Origin: an uncultured Sutterella sp.
GTDB taxonomy: Bacteria; Pseudomonadota; Gammaproteobacteria; Burkholderiales; Burkholderiaceae_F
Assembly (NCBI GenBank): GCA_900545335.1
Contig: UQYP01000008.1
Location: 46,974 to 110,973, forward strand
Direction: 5' to 3'
DNA length: 64,000 bases
In this document: piece after piece, positions 8,630-17,599 of the stretch
Position numbering within the stretch: position 1 is the first letter of the stretch
Layout of the letters: every line of letters begins with the position of its first letter
Notes under the pieces: generated by a model
What the model saw: the letters and a program-made list of their open reading frames with translations, nothing else
The model's database searches: none
What the model was told of the DNA's origin: nothing
Made by a program: the position numbers and the translations under genes

Positions 8630-10195
8630 CTATCGAATCAACTTGAGCATGATAAAGCGCACAGCAAGAGCCGAGCAAAATATTAGGGTTGACATGGCAG
8701 CGCCTTCAGAAATAAAACCGCTGTCAATCATCTGGATAGCAGCCACCGCTGCGGGCATAGTCTGAGGAGTATACAAAAAGACCACTGCCGAGATGGTGGT
8801 CAAAGCGGAAGCAAAAAGATAACAGAATATTTCTCTTAAGCCCGTCTTTGATAAAGGAAGAACGACTTGGCAAAGAGTTTCACTACGCGAGACGCCTAAA
8901 CTTAACCCCACAGTTTCGTAACGCGGGTCAATGCCATCGAGCGTATTGACCGCAGTCAGGTGGCTTACGGTGAAAAGGTGAATCACGGTATTAAAAATCA
9001 AAAGCCCCATGCCGCCCACAGCGCTTTCAATAAAGCTCAGTCCCGAAAAACTTAATGCAAAAGCCAAGCCTAAAACGGTTCCGGGAATGCAAAGGGAAAA
9101 ACGGGTCAGCGCTTCATAAAGTGAGCAAAAGACGGAGGGTATGCAAGAGAACCTTTTTTCAATGACAGCACCGATAAAAGCAATGAGGGTGCCTATGACC
9201 GCCACACCGGCAGCCAAAATAAAACTATTGACCCAGGGGCTTAAGCCGTAAGTGGAATTTTTAAATTCGTAATTGGCTAAGGTGAGCTCGGGCCTATAGG
9301 GCCAGAAGGTTACGAAGGACCCATAGATGACAATGGCGATTGTCATTACTTCAAAAAGGACAAAGCCCCAGGAAAAAATGAGGAGGGGTGTGCCCCAGGC
9401 TGTTTTATAGCCTGAAAGTGTTTTAGCGGCGGCAAGAGTAGGTTTTTTCTTAGAAAAGCAGGCAGTGAAGTAAAACGCGGCAGCGGCCGGCGCCAAGAGC
9501 CAAAGACTTAAAAAGGCGGCCGCAGCCGTATTTTGTGTGCCGATTGCCTGGTTGTAGATTTCGGTGGCAAGCATCGGGAAGGGGCCGCCTAAGAGTTTGG
9601 GGACACCGAAATCGGTAATGGTGAGAACAAAGGCAATTAAAAATGCATTAATAAGCGCCCCTTTTGAGTGGGGTACCAGTAACGTGAAAAGTTGTTTGAC
9701 ACTTCCAGCCCCTAAAGAGCGCGCAGCATCAAAGAGTTTGGCATCAAAGCGCTCCAGGGCCAAAAGGCACTGCATCGTAGCGTGCGGCAACGTAAAAACA
9801 AAAGCGCCTAAGAAAATCCCGAGCGCACCGTAAAGAGAGGACTGCAAAATAATGCCGTTGTGACCGAACAAATAAATAAGGCCGATCGCAGGCATCACAG
9901 ACGGCGCAAAAAGCGCACAGGGAAAAAGCGCCTTCATCAGATAGGCCTGAGGTCCCTTTAAAGTGACGAGGCTAAAAGCGATCAGAAAGCCTGCGATGGC
10001 GCTAGAGAGACCCACTCCGACACCCATCAGCATAGTGTTTGTGAAGCTTCTAGCGTTGTGCGCTGTGAAAAATTCCGACAAAGTCGGTGCTTCAAAAAGC
10101 GTGAAGCAAAGATTAGCCATCGGCCAAATGAGACCTACGGCTAAAAGAATCAGCAGCAAAAGGAAAACCGCCTGCGCGGTCCGCTCCAGCCTCAT
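8630..10195 (-). CDS. Fused ABC transporter permease, PhnV/ThiP/AfuB-like
   Basis: A 521-residue inner-membrane protein with about 12 hydrophobic helices, made of two tandem permease halves. Each half has the EAA-type loop (DAARSLGAGSVKQLFTLLVP in the first, ETVGLSLGVSRSETLCQVVLP in the second). This layout is typical of iron(III), thiamine, hexose-phosphate and 2-aminoethylphosphonate importers. ATG 10195 is chosen because it overlaps the ATPase stop in an ATGA arrangement; an in-frame start 21 bases upstream is less likely. It forms one importer with the ATPase and binding protein encoded just upstream. The binding-protein family suggests a phosphorylated or phosphonate solute; this is inference. 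Confidence 0.9.
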   Translation of the reverse strand: MRLERTAQAVFLLLLILLAVGLIWPMANLCFTLFEAPTLSEFFTAHNARSFTNTMLMGVGVGLSSAIAGFLIAFSLVTLKGPQAYLMKALFPCALFAPSVMPAIGLIYLFGHNGIILQSSLYGALGIFLGAFVFTLPHATMQCLLALERFDAKLFDAARSLGAGSVKQLFTLLVPHSKGALINAFLIAFVLTITDFGVPKLLGGPFPMLATEIYNQAIGTQNTAAAAFLSLWLLAPAAAAFYFTACFSKKKPTLAAAKTLSGYKTAWGTPLLIFSWGFVLFEVMTIAIVIYGSFVTFWPYRPELTLANYEFKNSTYGLSPWVNSFILAAGVAVIGTLIAFIGAVIEKRFSCIPSVFCSLYEALTRFSLCIPGTVLGLAFALSFSGLSFIESAVGGMGLLIFNTVIHLFTVSHLTAVNTLDGIDPRYETVGLSLGVSRSETLCQVVLPLSKTGLREIFCYLFASALTTISAVVFLYTPQTMPAAVAAIQMIDSGFISEGAAMSTLIFCSALAVRFIMLKLIR

Positions 10196-11208
10196 GCAAC
10201 TTCTCCCCAAGAGCAAGCCCGGGCTAAAGGAATGCGCACGGCATAAAGTTTGCCGACCGTAAGCGTATCTGCGACAGGGTTTGTGCGCGGCACCTGAGCG
10301 GTGACCTGAGTTTCAAAGTCATTTAAAAGAAAGCGGGCAATGACAAAGTCACCTGTAAATTCCCGGCTTAAAAGCTCTGCCGTAAAGGTTTCAGGCTCAC
10401 TGAGCACCCTTTCGGTGGCTTTCATCACTTCAATATCGGCGTAGCGCACGCCGGTAAGCCGCCCGCCTTTAATTTTTTGAGACTTAAAAAGATTCATGCC
10501 GCCCGCAAACGTTGCAACAAAAGGTGTGGCGGGCTGATCGTAAAGGCGGCTCGGGGTGTCGGCCTGCTCAATTTTTCCGTGATTTAATATCACGATAAAG
10601 TCTGAAAGCGCGAGCGCCTCATTTCTGTCGTGCGTCACCATGACAGTTGTGATGCCTGCTTTTTGCTGAATCTCCCGCAGTTCACGTCCGAGATTGGCGC
10701 GGTTCGTTGGATCAAGCGCTGAGAGCGGTTCATCCAAGAGCAAAAATTTGGGATTGATGGCAAGGGCTCTGGCAATCGCGACGCGCTGCTGCTGACCGCC
10801 CGAAAGTTCATGCGGGAAACGCCCTTCAAGGCCTTCCAAGTGCGTAAGAGCAACTAAGTGATCAAGTTTTTCTTTTTTCTCTTTTTCTGAACTTTTCTTT
10901 GAAAAACCGTAAAGAATATTGTCTTTAACCGTGAGGTTGGGAAAAAGCGCATAGTGCTGAAAGACAATGCCGATGCGTCTTTTTTCAATGGGAACACTTG
11001 TGATGTCTTCACCTTCAAAAGAGATTTTCCCGTGGGTGACTGATTCAAGCCCCGCCAAAATCATTAATAGTGTCGTTTTTCCGCTTCCCGAGGGGCCCAG
11101 GATGCAGGTAAAAGACCCTTGGGGGATGTCCACACTGATGTCGTTGAGAACCTGAGCTTGGCCGAAGCTTTTTGAGAGATGCTCGATTTTAAGAAACTGA
11201 TTCTGCAT
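10192..11208 (-). CDS. ABC transporter ATP-binding protein, PhnT/PotA/FbpC-like
   Basis: A 338-residue ATPase with Walker A GPSGSGKTT, Q-loop VFQHYALFPN, signature LSGGQQQR, Walker B LLLDEPLSALD and the switch His in VTHDRNEAL. The C-terminal part after about residue 240 is the OB-like TOBE regulatory extension common to PotA/FbpC-type subunits. It energises the fused permease encoded immediately downstream, with a 4-base overlap, and takes substrate from the binding protein encoded 11 bases upstream. The family is certain; the solute is set by the binding protein. Confidence 0.93.
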   Translation of the reverse strand: MQNQFLKIEHLSKSFGQAQVLNDISVDIPQGSFTCILGPSGSGKTTLLMILAGLESVTHGKISFEGEDITSVPIEKRRIGIVFQHYALFPNLTVKDNILYGFSKKSSEKEKKEKLDHLVALTHLEGLEGRFPHELSGGQQQRVAIARALAINPKFLLLDEPLSALDPTNRANLGRELREIQQKAGITTVMVTHDRNEALALSDFIVILNHGKIEQADTPSRLYDQPATPFVATFAGGMNLFKSQKIKGGRLTGVRYADIEVMKATERVLSEPETFTAELLSREFTGDFVIARFLLNDFETQVTAQVPRTNPVADTLTVGKLYAVRIPLARACSWGEVA

Positions 11209-11219
11209 GGCCTCTCCCT

Positions 11220-12215
11220 TTATTCATTTGCAATTGCCTGCCAGCGAGAAAGCATTCGGGCTTTGTCAGTGCCTGCTTTTTCAAAGTCAATCGGTAAAAA
11301 GCGAGAAGACAGTTCCCGTCCCTTTTGAGTGCTGAATCGATCAATGGCGGCAATGCCGCTAAATGAAGCGGCAATTTGGGCAACACTGTCAGACGCGCAA
11401 AAGTCAAGAAATTTGGCTGCCGACTGCGGATGACGAGATCCCTTGGGCATAGCTGAGCCTTCTGCGTCCCAGGCAATCCCTTCTTTAGGTTCTACCGTTT
11501 GAACGGGGATTGAAAACCGCATAAAGGGACGAACAAAGGCTTCTGAAGTGAGCGCAATGGGAATCTCTCCTTGCGCAATCATGGAAGCAGGACGCGCCCC
11601 CGAAGCGGTGTAAAAGAGAATATTGTCGTGAAGTTTTCTTACGTACTCCCAGCCTTTTTCTTCTCCCAGGCCCTGAATCCAGCCCATAAGAAACATAAAG
11701 CCGGTACTTGAAGCCACAGGACTCGGCATCACGATCTTGCCTTTATAGCGGGGATCGGCAAGGTCTTCCCAACTTTTCGGAATCGGTAAATTGGCTTTTT
11801 TCAATAGCTCAGTGTTGACGCAAATGGAACCACCCCAGGCATTAATCCCGAACCAGGAAAAGTCTTCGGCACGCATGAGGGGATTGATTTCGTCAGCATT
11901 TTTGGGCTTATAAGGAGTAAGGACACCGAAAAGTCTCAGCCTTTCAAGCGCAATGGCTGAAAGCCCTAAAATCACATCAGCTCTGGGGTGCTCTTTTTCC
12001 GCCAAAAGTCTCGCTGTTATGGGGCCTGCCGAATCCCGAATGTAGGTGATTTCAATGTCGGGATGCTGAACCTCAAAAGCGTTTTTATAGACGGATAAAA
12101 ACTCAGGCTCGACAGCCGTATAGACGAGCAGGGGCTCTTTGGCGCAGGCCGAATGGCCAAGTGCCAGTAAAAAAGTACTCAAAAACGCGAAGAGTCCCTT
12201 TTTGAAATGCATCAT
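11220..12215 (-). CDS. Periplasmic substrate-binding protein, PhnS/AfuA family
   Basis: A 331-residue extracellular solute-binding protein with an N-terminal signal peptide (residues 1 to about 25, with a Cys in SACAKE near the cleavage site). The start of the mature protein, LLVYTAVEPEF, and the phosphate-site-like motif RDSAGPITARLLAE resemble proteins that bind 2-aminoethylphosphonate (PhnS) or sugar phosphates (AfuA). Iron-binding proteins of the wider family carry Tyr ligands near the C-terminus that are not evident here. Two ATGs lie in tandem; the first overlaps the stop of the nucleotidyltransferase gene. The next gene encodes the ATPase. An organophosphate or phosphonate ligand is the favoured inference. 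Confidence 0.88.
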   Translation of the reverse strand: MMHFKKGLFAFLSTFLLALGHSACAKEPLLVYTAVEPEFLSVYKNAFEVQHPDIEITYIRDSAGPITARLLAEKEHPRADVILGLSAIALERLRLFGVLTPYKPKNADEINPLMRAEDFSWFGINAWGGSICVNTELLKKANLPIPKSWEDLADPRYKGKIVMPSPVASSTGFMFLMGWIQGLGEEKGWEYVRKLHDNILFYTASGARPASMIAQGEIPIALTSEAFVRPFMRFSIPVQTVEPKEGIAWDAEGSAMPKGSRHPQSAAKFLDFCASDSVAQIAASFSGIAAIDRFSTQKGRELSSRFLPIDFEKAGTDKARMLSRWQAIANE

Positions 12216-12697
12216 TCCAGACGGAATTCTTTTTTGATGGATTCAATAAGAAAACGTGCAACCTTGTCGGAGGCTTTGGAGGGTTTTGCGTCCGTATTCA
12301 TTTCAATTAAGCTGTCGAGCACTCGCTCGCGCAGAATTGAAGAGCTGATGCCTTCCGTGCGGGGATAAATCACGAGTTTTTCTTTAGGGATGTGGTTGGA
12401 ATTATCTGCACCGTGCACGAGGTAGTCGCACTTTTGCTCAAGCATATATTCGTAAGAAATCAGCCAGGGGCTGGGTACGACTTCTTTGACGTAGCGGATC
12501 GATTCAAGGATTTCTTTACGTTCGTCAAATGTGAGCTCCGGCGTGTAGCCCTTGGTGCGCTTGATTTCATCATCGGTGGTCAATGCAACAATCACATCAC
12601 CGATCTCAGCGGCTTTTTTCAAAAGACGGATATGACCGTGATGAATGAGGGTGGCAGACATGTCCACCATGACACGAGGGCGCTTTTCTTCTGACAT
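12212..12697 (-). CDS. CTP-dependent nucleotidyltransferase, TagD/PntC-like
   Basis: A 161-residue protein of the HxGH nucleotidyltransferase superfamily. The nucleotide-binding motif is HHGH in TLIHHGHIRLL, near residue 18. The second signature is RTEGISS near residue 127, matching RTEGIST of glycerol-3-phosphate cytidylyltransferase TagD. KGYTPELTFDERKEILESI also matches. Related enzymes activate glycerol-3-phosphate, phosphocholine or 2-aminoethylphosphonate with CTP. It is the first gene of the operon, followed by the importer and the CDP-glycerol-type transferase. The simplest reading is activation of the imported compound to a CDP- or CMP-linked donor. Which substrate it uses cannot be read from the sequence. 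Confidence 0.87.
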   Translation of the reverse strand: MSEEKRPRVMVDMSATLIHHGHIRLLKKAAEIGDVIVALTTDDEIKRTKGYTPELTFDERKEILESIRYVKEVVPSPWLISYEYMLEQKCDYLVHGADNSNHIPKEKLVIYPRTEGISSSILRERVLDSLIEMNTDAKPSKASDKVARFLIESIKKEFRLE

Positions 12698-13019
12698 AGT
12701 GACTCCAATAACTTTGTCTCAACGCAGGTTATAGTTAAGGGCAAAGAGAACGATTCTCAGAATATAGCCTTCCATTTTAGTATTCGTGTCAAATACACGT
12801 CAAAAAACTGTCAAGGCGTCACAAAAAAAGGAAAAAAAGGGAGCAAAACTGAATAATACAGAAAATGCTTCTGCTGATTACGTAATCCGGAATAGGTAAT
12901 TTTAGTTATGAATCAAACGAACTCTTTGTCCGCTAAGTGAAATAATTTGAGCGTAGCAATTGATAGCGTCCTTGACGCCTACTTCCAAATAACCGAAATC
13001 ACTACTGAAAAATCATAAG
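12698..13019. other. Intergenic region holding the promoter area of the six-gene operon
   Basis: No gene is seen in these 322 bases. The part next to the operon has a small inverted repeat, GAGAA-CGA-TTCTC at 12746-12758, and the 11-bp repeats at 12786-12818. On the minus strand, TTGACG at 12803-12798 with TACTAA about 15 bases on is only a weak promoter match. The remainder is AT-rich. Confidence 0.6.
12786..12818 (+). promoter_or_regulatory. Three 11-bp direct repeats resembling a Pho box
   Basis: GTGTCAA (12786), ACGTCAA (12797) and CTGTCAA (12808) are each followed by 4 bases, giving an exact 11-base period. PhoB sites are 11-bp direct repeats of CTGTCAT plus four bases. The repeats read on the plus strand while the operon is on the minus strand, opposite to the usual activating orientation. 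Read on the minus strand they give three TTGAC(A/G) boxes. The site lies about 90-120 bases upstream of the operon's first start codon. Confidence 0.4.
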
Positions 13020-13898
13020 TTATTTGGCAATCAAATCTAAGGCAGGAAACGAATCTAAAAGCAGATTTGCGGTTTCTTGCAGCTCTTTTGTTTTAATTCT
13101 GGGTGGAACAACCTCTTTTAAATTTTCTATATCATCAGCCCGAAACTCAATTGGAATCGGCTTTTGCACCTCTTGCCTAGCACCCAAGAAATAGTCTTCA
13201 AACTTAAAGTTTTGATCTTGATGAATCGGGGTATTTTTAACTGTGATCCATTGAGCCGGAATCCCATATGCCTGAGCGACAATAACACCGTGTAATGAGG
13301 AAGAAAAAATTTTCTCGCAAGAGCAGAGTTCATTGATAAAACTTTCAATTTCTTGAGGCGTTTGACGAGTAATATTAATGATTTCAAATGTATCACTATT
13401 GATGCCTTGAAGTTTGTTGCTTTGACTATGGTGCAAGATGAGGCCTATTTTGTGTTTTTCTTGTCTCGCTGTTTTTGGTTCGTAAAAACGTGGAAGCAGA
13501 ATGGCGGGATCGCCATATATTCCGGGAACTTTAAAACCGGCATTTAGGCAGACTTTTTCAGTCAAAGGTCCTCGCAAGGCATAAATAAATGATCGTTTGA
13601 AACTTTGTTTGTACCAGTTTTGTAAGTGCTTGTGAATGCTATAAAAGGGAATTTTTCTGAAAGGATCACTTGTCAGTGAACCGGAACCCCAAATATGACT
13701 TTGACTAAATAACGTTGATGAACGGATAAGACTGCCGATTCCAACAAGGTTATCTTTACCTTTCAAGCTGGCATGTTTTACTTCACACCTCGTAATTTTG
13801 GAAATAAGATAGGGAGAAAGACTATCTCCGAAGTTGGGTATGGTATTCCAATAACACAAACTGATGGTTTTTCTTCGGGGTTGAAACGTAGTATTCAT
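13020..13898 (-). CDS. Polysaccharide pyruvyl transferase family protein
   Basis: A 292-residue protein of the polysaccharide pyruvyltransferase family, which adds ketal-linked pyruvate to sugars of capsules, exopolysaccharides or LPS. Supporting motifs are NFGDSLSPYLIS near the N-terminus, GDPAILLP in the middle and SSSLHGVIVAQAYGIPA near residue 205, a hallmark of the family. ATG 13898 is preferred over an upstream in-frame TTG at 13910. The gene is a stand-alone member of an envelope-polysaccharide neighbourhood, and nadX follows after 65 bases on its other side. The true acceptor is unknown, and some family members are not pyruvyltransferases. Confidence 0.8.
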   Translation of the reverse strand: MNTTFQPRRKTISLCYWNTIPNFGDSLSPYLISKITRCEVKHASLKGKDNLVGIGSLIRSSTLFSQSHIWGSGSLTSDPFRKIPFYSIHKHLQNWYKQSFKRSFIYALRGPLTEKVCLNAGFKVPGIYGDPAILLPRFYEPKTARQEKHKIGLILHHSQSNKLQGINSDTFEIINITRQTPQEIESFINELCSCEKIFSSSLHGVIVAQAYGIPAQWITVKNTPIHQDQNFKFEDYFLGARQEVQKPIPIEFRADDIENLKEVVPPRIKTKELQETANLLLDSFPALDLIAK

Positions 13899-13963
13899 TA
13901 TGACGCTCAAAATAGATATCTTTAGTTGAGCAGTTTAACAAAGAATCTCATCAACTCGAAAAT

Positions 13964-14767
13964 CTAGAAAAAGGTTATCGGTGAGGCTAAATTTTTCAGT
14001 AGTGCCACAACGCTCCAAGCAGTCGAGGTACTGGATTTGGGATTGGCAGGATCCGGTCGACCGGCAACCGTTAACTCAGCACGCATAAGGTTATTTTTCA
14101 AGACGATGTGGTGAATATTTTCAGAAGTGTTCGGGTCGCTTGTAATTTGAACGGTAGCAGTTTTTAAGGAATCAGATGCGAGTGCTGCAGCGACGGCAAC
14201 ATTTACATTTTTGGGGAACCCGTTAATGGCTTCAGGTACAGATCCGGTAAAAATGATTTCTTGGCGATCTGTGGGTAAAGATACTCCCTTAAGATAAGGA
14301 GCACCCTCTAAACTTTTCGGTGCTTTTTTGTTGCCAATCTGAACTTCTGCGTTGCCCATTAAGGCAAATGTCTGCATTAAATCAAGTGCTCCGATGGCGC
14401 CGTTCGGAAGATAAACTTTGCGATGATTTTTCCCTGCACATTTGGTTAAATCAGAGCGAAATTGATCATCTGCTAAAGCCCCGATAGAGGCAATGACGAG
14501 GTCTGAGCCGTGCTCCAATACCGGCAGGGCATATTCCTTAACGGCATCGCGTCCGGCAAATTCAACCACGATATCCGGGAAGCCAGATAAAAGCTCTTCA
14601 ATGCTTGTGCAGGCATCGGCATCTAAAGTCTGCGCTAAGGCATTGGCGTGTTCAGGGGTTCTAGCCATGATCGCGACAATACGATAGTCATCTGCTAAAA
14701 GTCTTTGGGTTTGTGTACAAAAAATCTTTGCTAGCGCACCGGCGCCGATCACAGCAATTGTTTTCAT
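13964..14767 (-). CDS. nadX: L-aspartate dehydrogenase
   Basis: A 267-residue NAD(P)-dependent enzyme that oxidises L-aspartate to iminoaspartate, the first step of de novo NAD synthesis in organisms lacking NadB. The Rossmann motif AVIGAGALAK is at residues 5-14. PNGAIGALDLM near residue 121 and a His in the NIHHIVLKNN segment near the C-terminus match the DUF108/NadX active-site region. Length fits the family. It begins 14 bases after the stop of the kinase-like gene and probably shares its transcript. The placement among envelope genes is unusual but does not change the call. No nadA or nadC is visible nearby. Confidence 0.9.
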   Translation of the reverse strand: MKTIAVIGAGALAKIFCTQTQRLLADDYRIVAIMARTPEHANALAQTLDADACTSIEELLSGFPDIVVEFAGRDAVKEYALPVLEHGSDLVIASIGALADDQFRSDLTKCAGKNHRKVYLPNGAIGALDLMQTFALMGNAEVQIGNKKAPKSLEGAPYLKGVSLPTDRQEIIFTGSVPEAINGFPKNVNVAVAAALASDSLKTATVQITSDPNTSENIHHIVLKNNLMRAELTVAGRPDPANPKSSTSTAWSVVALLKNLASPITFF

Positions 14768-14781
14768 AAGAGGCCTTTGAT

Positions 14782-15621
14782 TTAACCGAAATCGTGATTG
14801 AGTTTAATCTTTTTTAGCCAATAGCTATAGTAAGACGGCAGGAATGTCTGAACGTCAATACCATAGGCTTGAGCCAGTGCTTTGGCAATTTTTGGAGCAT
14901 TCATAAATTCCGGCTTGGTTTCAGGCATACTGTCCACAATCCAAATAAATGAAGCAAGAACACGTCCTAGGTCACGTACAACCCATTTCATTGGGGTAGT
15001 TGATGAGAAAATTTGAGCTGAATCCAAATCCCAAAAGCCCATTTCATCGCCATGAACGTAGAAATTGGCTAATTTCATATCGCCGTGCTTGATATGAGCA
15101 TCGTGTAAGCGTCTCAATAATTTTCCGGCATCAATAAGTAAGTCAAGAGAATTGGGCTGTTGCTTTAAAACTGAATCTGCTGTTTGAGCGTCTTTTAGAG
15201 CCTCTGTGATGATGTAAGAGTCAGAAATTAACTGCAGCGTTCTTCTTTCACCCATAGCAAAAACTTTGGGTGTTCCGATCCCGGCTTCTTCAAGTTTCTT
15301 TGCGACTACAGCAGTCCAGTAGCTTCTTGAAGGTTGAATGAAATAGCGGAAACGCAATCCGAAAGCTTTTTGATGAAAGCGAACGTGTTTTCCAAAAAAA
15401 ATTTGATTGTTGACAGTAAATAAACTGGCTGTCGACTTTTTGGAATGTTTCTGCAGCTTGCCATTTTCGATGATGTCATCGATATCTGAGGCAATGGGTA
15501 GTAGTGTGTCCTGAAACGATCCGGCTAACACACGATAGTCAAGATTGCCGATCCGAACAGATTTCGTGCCGGATGTGTTATCCAATAATTCAGTCAGCTC
15601 AGAACTCCAACGTGTATACAT
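14782..15621 (-). CDS. LPS-kinase-like (WaaP/Kdo-kinase fold) protein
   Basis: A 279-residue protein with a eukaryotic-type kinase fold of the bacterial LPS-core kinase group. The catalytic loop is HGDMKLANF near residue 185 and the metal-binding motif is WDLDSAQ about 15 residues later. An N-lobe Lys is likely in FFGKHVRFHQKAFG. Such kinases phosphorylate heptose or Kdo in the LPS core. ATG 15621 is chosen over an in-frame TTG at 15636. It lies 32 bases after the acyltransferase stop and just before nadX. It differs clearly from the WaaP-like protein at 28592-29389. The substrate is inferred only from family and context. Confidence 0.75.
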   Translation of the reverse strand: MYTRWSSELTELLDNTSGTKSVRIGNLDYRVLAGSFQDTLLPIASDIDDIIENGKLQKHSKKSTASLFTVNNQIFFGKHVRFHQKAFGLRFRYFIQPSRSYWTAVVAKKLEEAGIGTPKVFAMGERRTLQLISDSYIITEALKDAQTADSVLKQQPNSLDLLIDAGKLLRRLHDAHIKHGDMKLANFYVHGDEMGFWDLDSAQIFSSTTPMKWVVRDLGRVLASFIWIVDSMPETKPEFMNAPKIAKALAQAYGIDVQTFLPSYYSYWLKKIKLNHDFG

Positions 15622-15653
15622 ATTTTTAACTCTCAAATGCTTATCTTTTGAAT

Positions 15654-17558
15654 TTAATAAAAAATTTCATCTAACCAGATTGCTTTCTTACCTAATTGGC
15701 TCGGCTGTAAATGGTCATCATCGCGATACCATTCAAGAACATTGCATTTGTAGTTTTTACAAATGTGATGTTCAGTATCAATCATGGTCGCAACATCTCC
15801 TAGAGCTGCTGTAACCCCATCATTGCCTTTTTTCCATAGACCATGATCATCGTAGCTGACGAAGTAATTTTTCATATCAGGTTTAAAACGATTAAAGTGC
15901 CTCATAGGATCAAAATTACCCTGTGCTCCACCAACACCTTCATCCCAAGGTGGATCCAGTACAACATAGGCTTTTAAGTCGGGGCGCTTTGAAAGAACTT
16001 GTTTGAATTTTTTAACACCTTCTTGGAAGTAATCTTTGTCGTAGTTTGATCCCCATTTGTTGAAGATTACAACTTTCTTAACTTGAGGATTTTCAATTAG
16101 CGTGTAAAAAGCTTTAGAAGCTTTCTGGCATTTTTCTTTTCCGCCCTGATACAAGGGAAAGCAACCGGAAGTATGGATCATTGCGGCAGGTTTCGAGAAT
16201 TTTTTGGAAAGAAATGCCATTCGATAGTAATACTGATTGGCATGAGAATCTCCGGCAAAAATAATTTCAGGTATTCCTGAATCAATACCGTATACATCAA
16301 CAGTTTCAACTTTTATTTGAGGTAGTTTGGACCAATTAATATCTTCTCGGATTTTTGTAAGTTCCGGGAATTCGTGATTAATGGAGCGGCTGGGCAAGCC
16401 TTCAGTTTTTCTTAAAATGTAACCGAAAGAAGAGGGCAAAATTAAAGCTATTAACAATAAAACTGCAACCGGAACTCTAAATTTCCCAATTGAAAGCTTA
16501 AATGTCGATCGCCTGATGGGATTTTCCACGTAATAGTAAACGAGCGTAGCAAGAATAAAAGATAGAGCAATGGCCAATAACGTAAATTGGTAAGCAGGCG
16601 ACGGTAAGCAAATATTTAAGAAAGACAACAAAGGCCAGTGCCACAAATACAGCGAGTAACTGATGAGCCCGATGAAAATCATCGGAGACCAGCCTAAGAG
16701 ATATTTATTGACCAGCGCGTTCGGATGAGCGGCAATCAATAATACAGCTCCGATGACCGGTAAGAGGGTAATCAATCCGGGATGCGACCAAGAAGGTTTG
16801 TAAAAAAGCATTAGCCCTAAGGTCAATATCAACCCAATGATTGAAAGTCCATGGCGAAGCCCCAAAGTAAGTTTTTTAGGATCAAAGAGTTGGAAAGTTT
16901 CCAGATAAGCTAGGACAATACCTGCGCCTAATTCCCAAAAGCGTGTTAAAGGAAAATAGAAAGCGAAATTCTTATCGGTAACGAATAAACAGGCAACTAA
17001 AGAAGCTATAGCGATACTAAAAACTAAGATACCCATCAGTCGGATGGATTTGGCCAATTTCCACATGAGAACACTGATAATGGGGAACACGATATAAAAC
17101 TGTTCCTCAATGGCCAGACTCCAAAGATGCAACAACGGTTTTCTGATAGCGTCTTCAGTAAAGTAATCAATTTCACTCAAAAGGCGGAAGTTTTCAATAA
17201 AGACGGCGCTTGAATAAACGTGCCGGCCTAAATTGTTATAGTCATCTTCAAATAGAAGGAAATATCCCGCAATTAACACAAACGACAAAAGAAGGAATAA
17301 ATTCGGAATAATTCTTTTAATTCGCTTGGAATAGAACTTTAAGTAACTGAAAGTTCCCCGATAGATATTTCTGAAAATGATCCCGGAAATTAAATAGCCG
17401 GAAATGACAAAGAAGATATCGACCCCGAAAAAGCCTCCCGGAATAAAGGAGGGGAAGCCATGATAAAAAATGACCGGCAATACCGCTAAAGCACGCAAGC
17501 CGGTAATGTCATTGCGCCAAAGATGGTCACTTTTATAAGTTGTGTTACTCGAAGCCAT
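15654..17558 (-). CDS. OafA/YrhL-type acyltransferase with SGNH domain
   Basis: A 634-residue inner-membrane protein. The N-terminal 350 residues contain about ten helices with the acyltransferase-3 motif RALAVLPVIFYHG (the His is catalytic in the family) and GGFFGVDIFFVISGYLI. The C-terminal 230 residues form a periplasmic SGNH-type domain with IIFAGDSHANQYY as block I and DDDHLQPSQLGKKA near the end as the Asp-x-x-His block. Such fusions O-acetylate surface polysaccharides or peptidoglycan. The spacing to the kinase-like gene is short, so the two may be co-transcribed. O-antigen or core acetylation is likely from context, but the acceptor is not shown. Confidence 0.92.
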   Translation of the reverse strand: MASSNTTYKSDHLWRNDITGLRALAVLPVIFYHGFPSFIPGGFFGVDIFFVISGYLISGIIFRNIYRGTFSYLKFYSKRIKRIIPNLFLLLSFVLIAGYFLLFEDDYNNLGRHVYSSAVFIENFRLLSEIDYFTEDAIRKPLLHLWSLAIEEQFYIVFPIISVLMWKLAKSIRLMGILVFSIAIASLVACLFVTDKNFAFYFPLTRFWELGAGIVLAYLETFQLFDPKKLTLGLRHGLSIIGLILTLGLMLFYKPSWSHPGLITLLPVIGAVLLIAAHPNALVNKYLLGWSPMIFIGLISYSLYLWHWPLLSFLNICLPSPAYQFTLLAIALSFILATLVYYYVENPIRRSTFKLSIGKFRVPVAVLLLIALILPSSFGYILRKTEGLPSRSINHEFPELTKIREDINWSKLPQIKVETVDVYGIDSGIPEIIFAGDSHANQYYYRMAFLSKKFSKPAAMIHTSGCFPLYQGGKEKCQKASKAFYTLIENPQVKKVVIFNKWGSNYDKDYFQEGVKKFKQVLSKRPDLKAYVVLDPPWDEGVGGAQGNFDPMRHFNRFKPDMKNYFVSYDDHGLWKKGNDGVTAALGDVATMIDTEHHICKNYKCNVLEWYRDDDHLQPSQLGKKAIWLDEIFY

Positions 17559-17599
17559 GAGCGAATAATTAACGTTTTATAAACTTCCAATTATTTCAG

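Noticed and set aside
11220..12215. Iron(III)-binding protein of an FbpABC system
   Set aside because: The tandem Tyr iron ligands are not evident, and the RDSAG motif and operon partners point to a phosphorus-containing solute.
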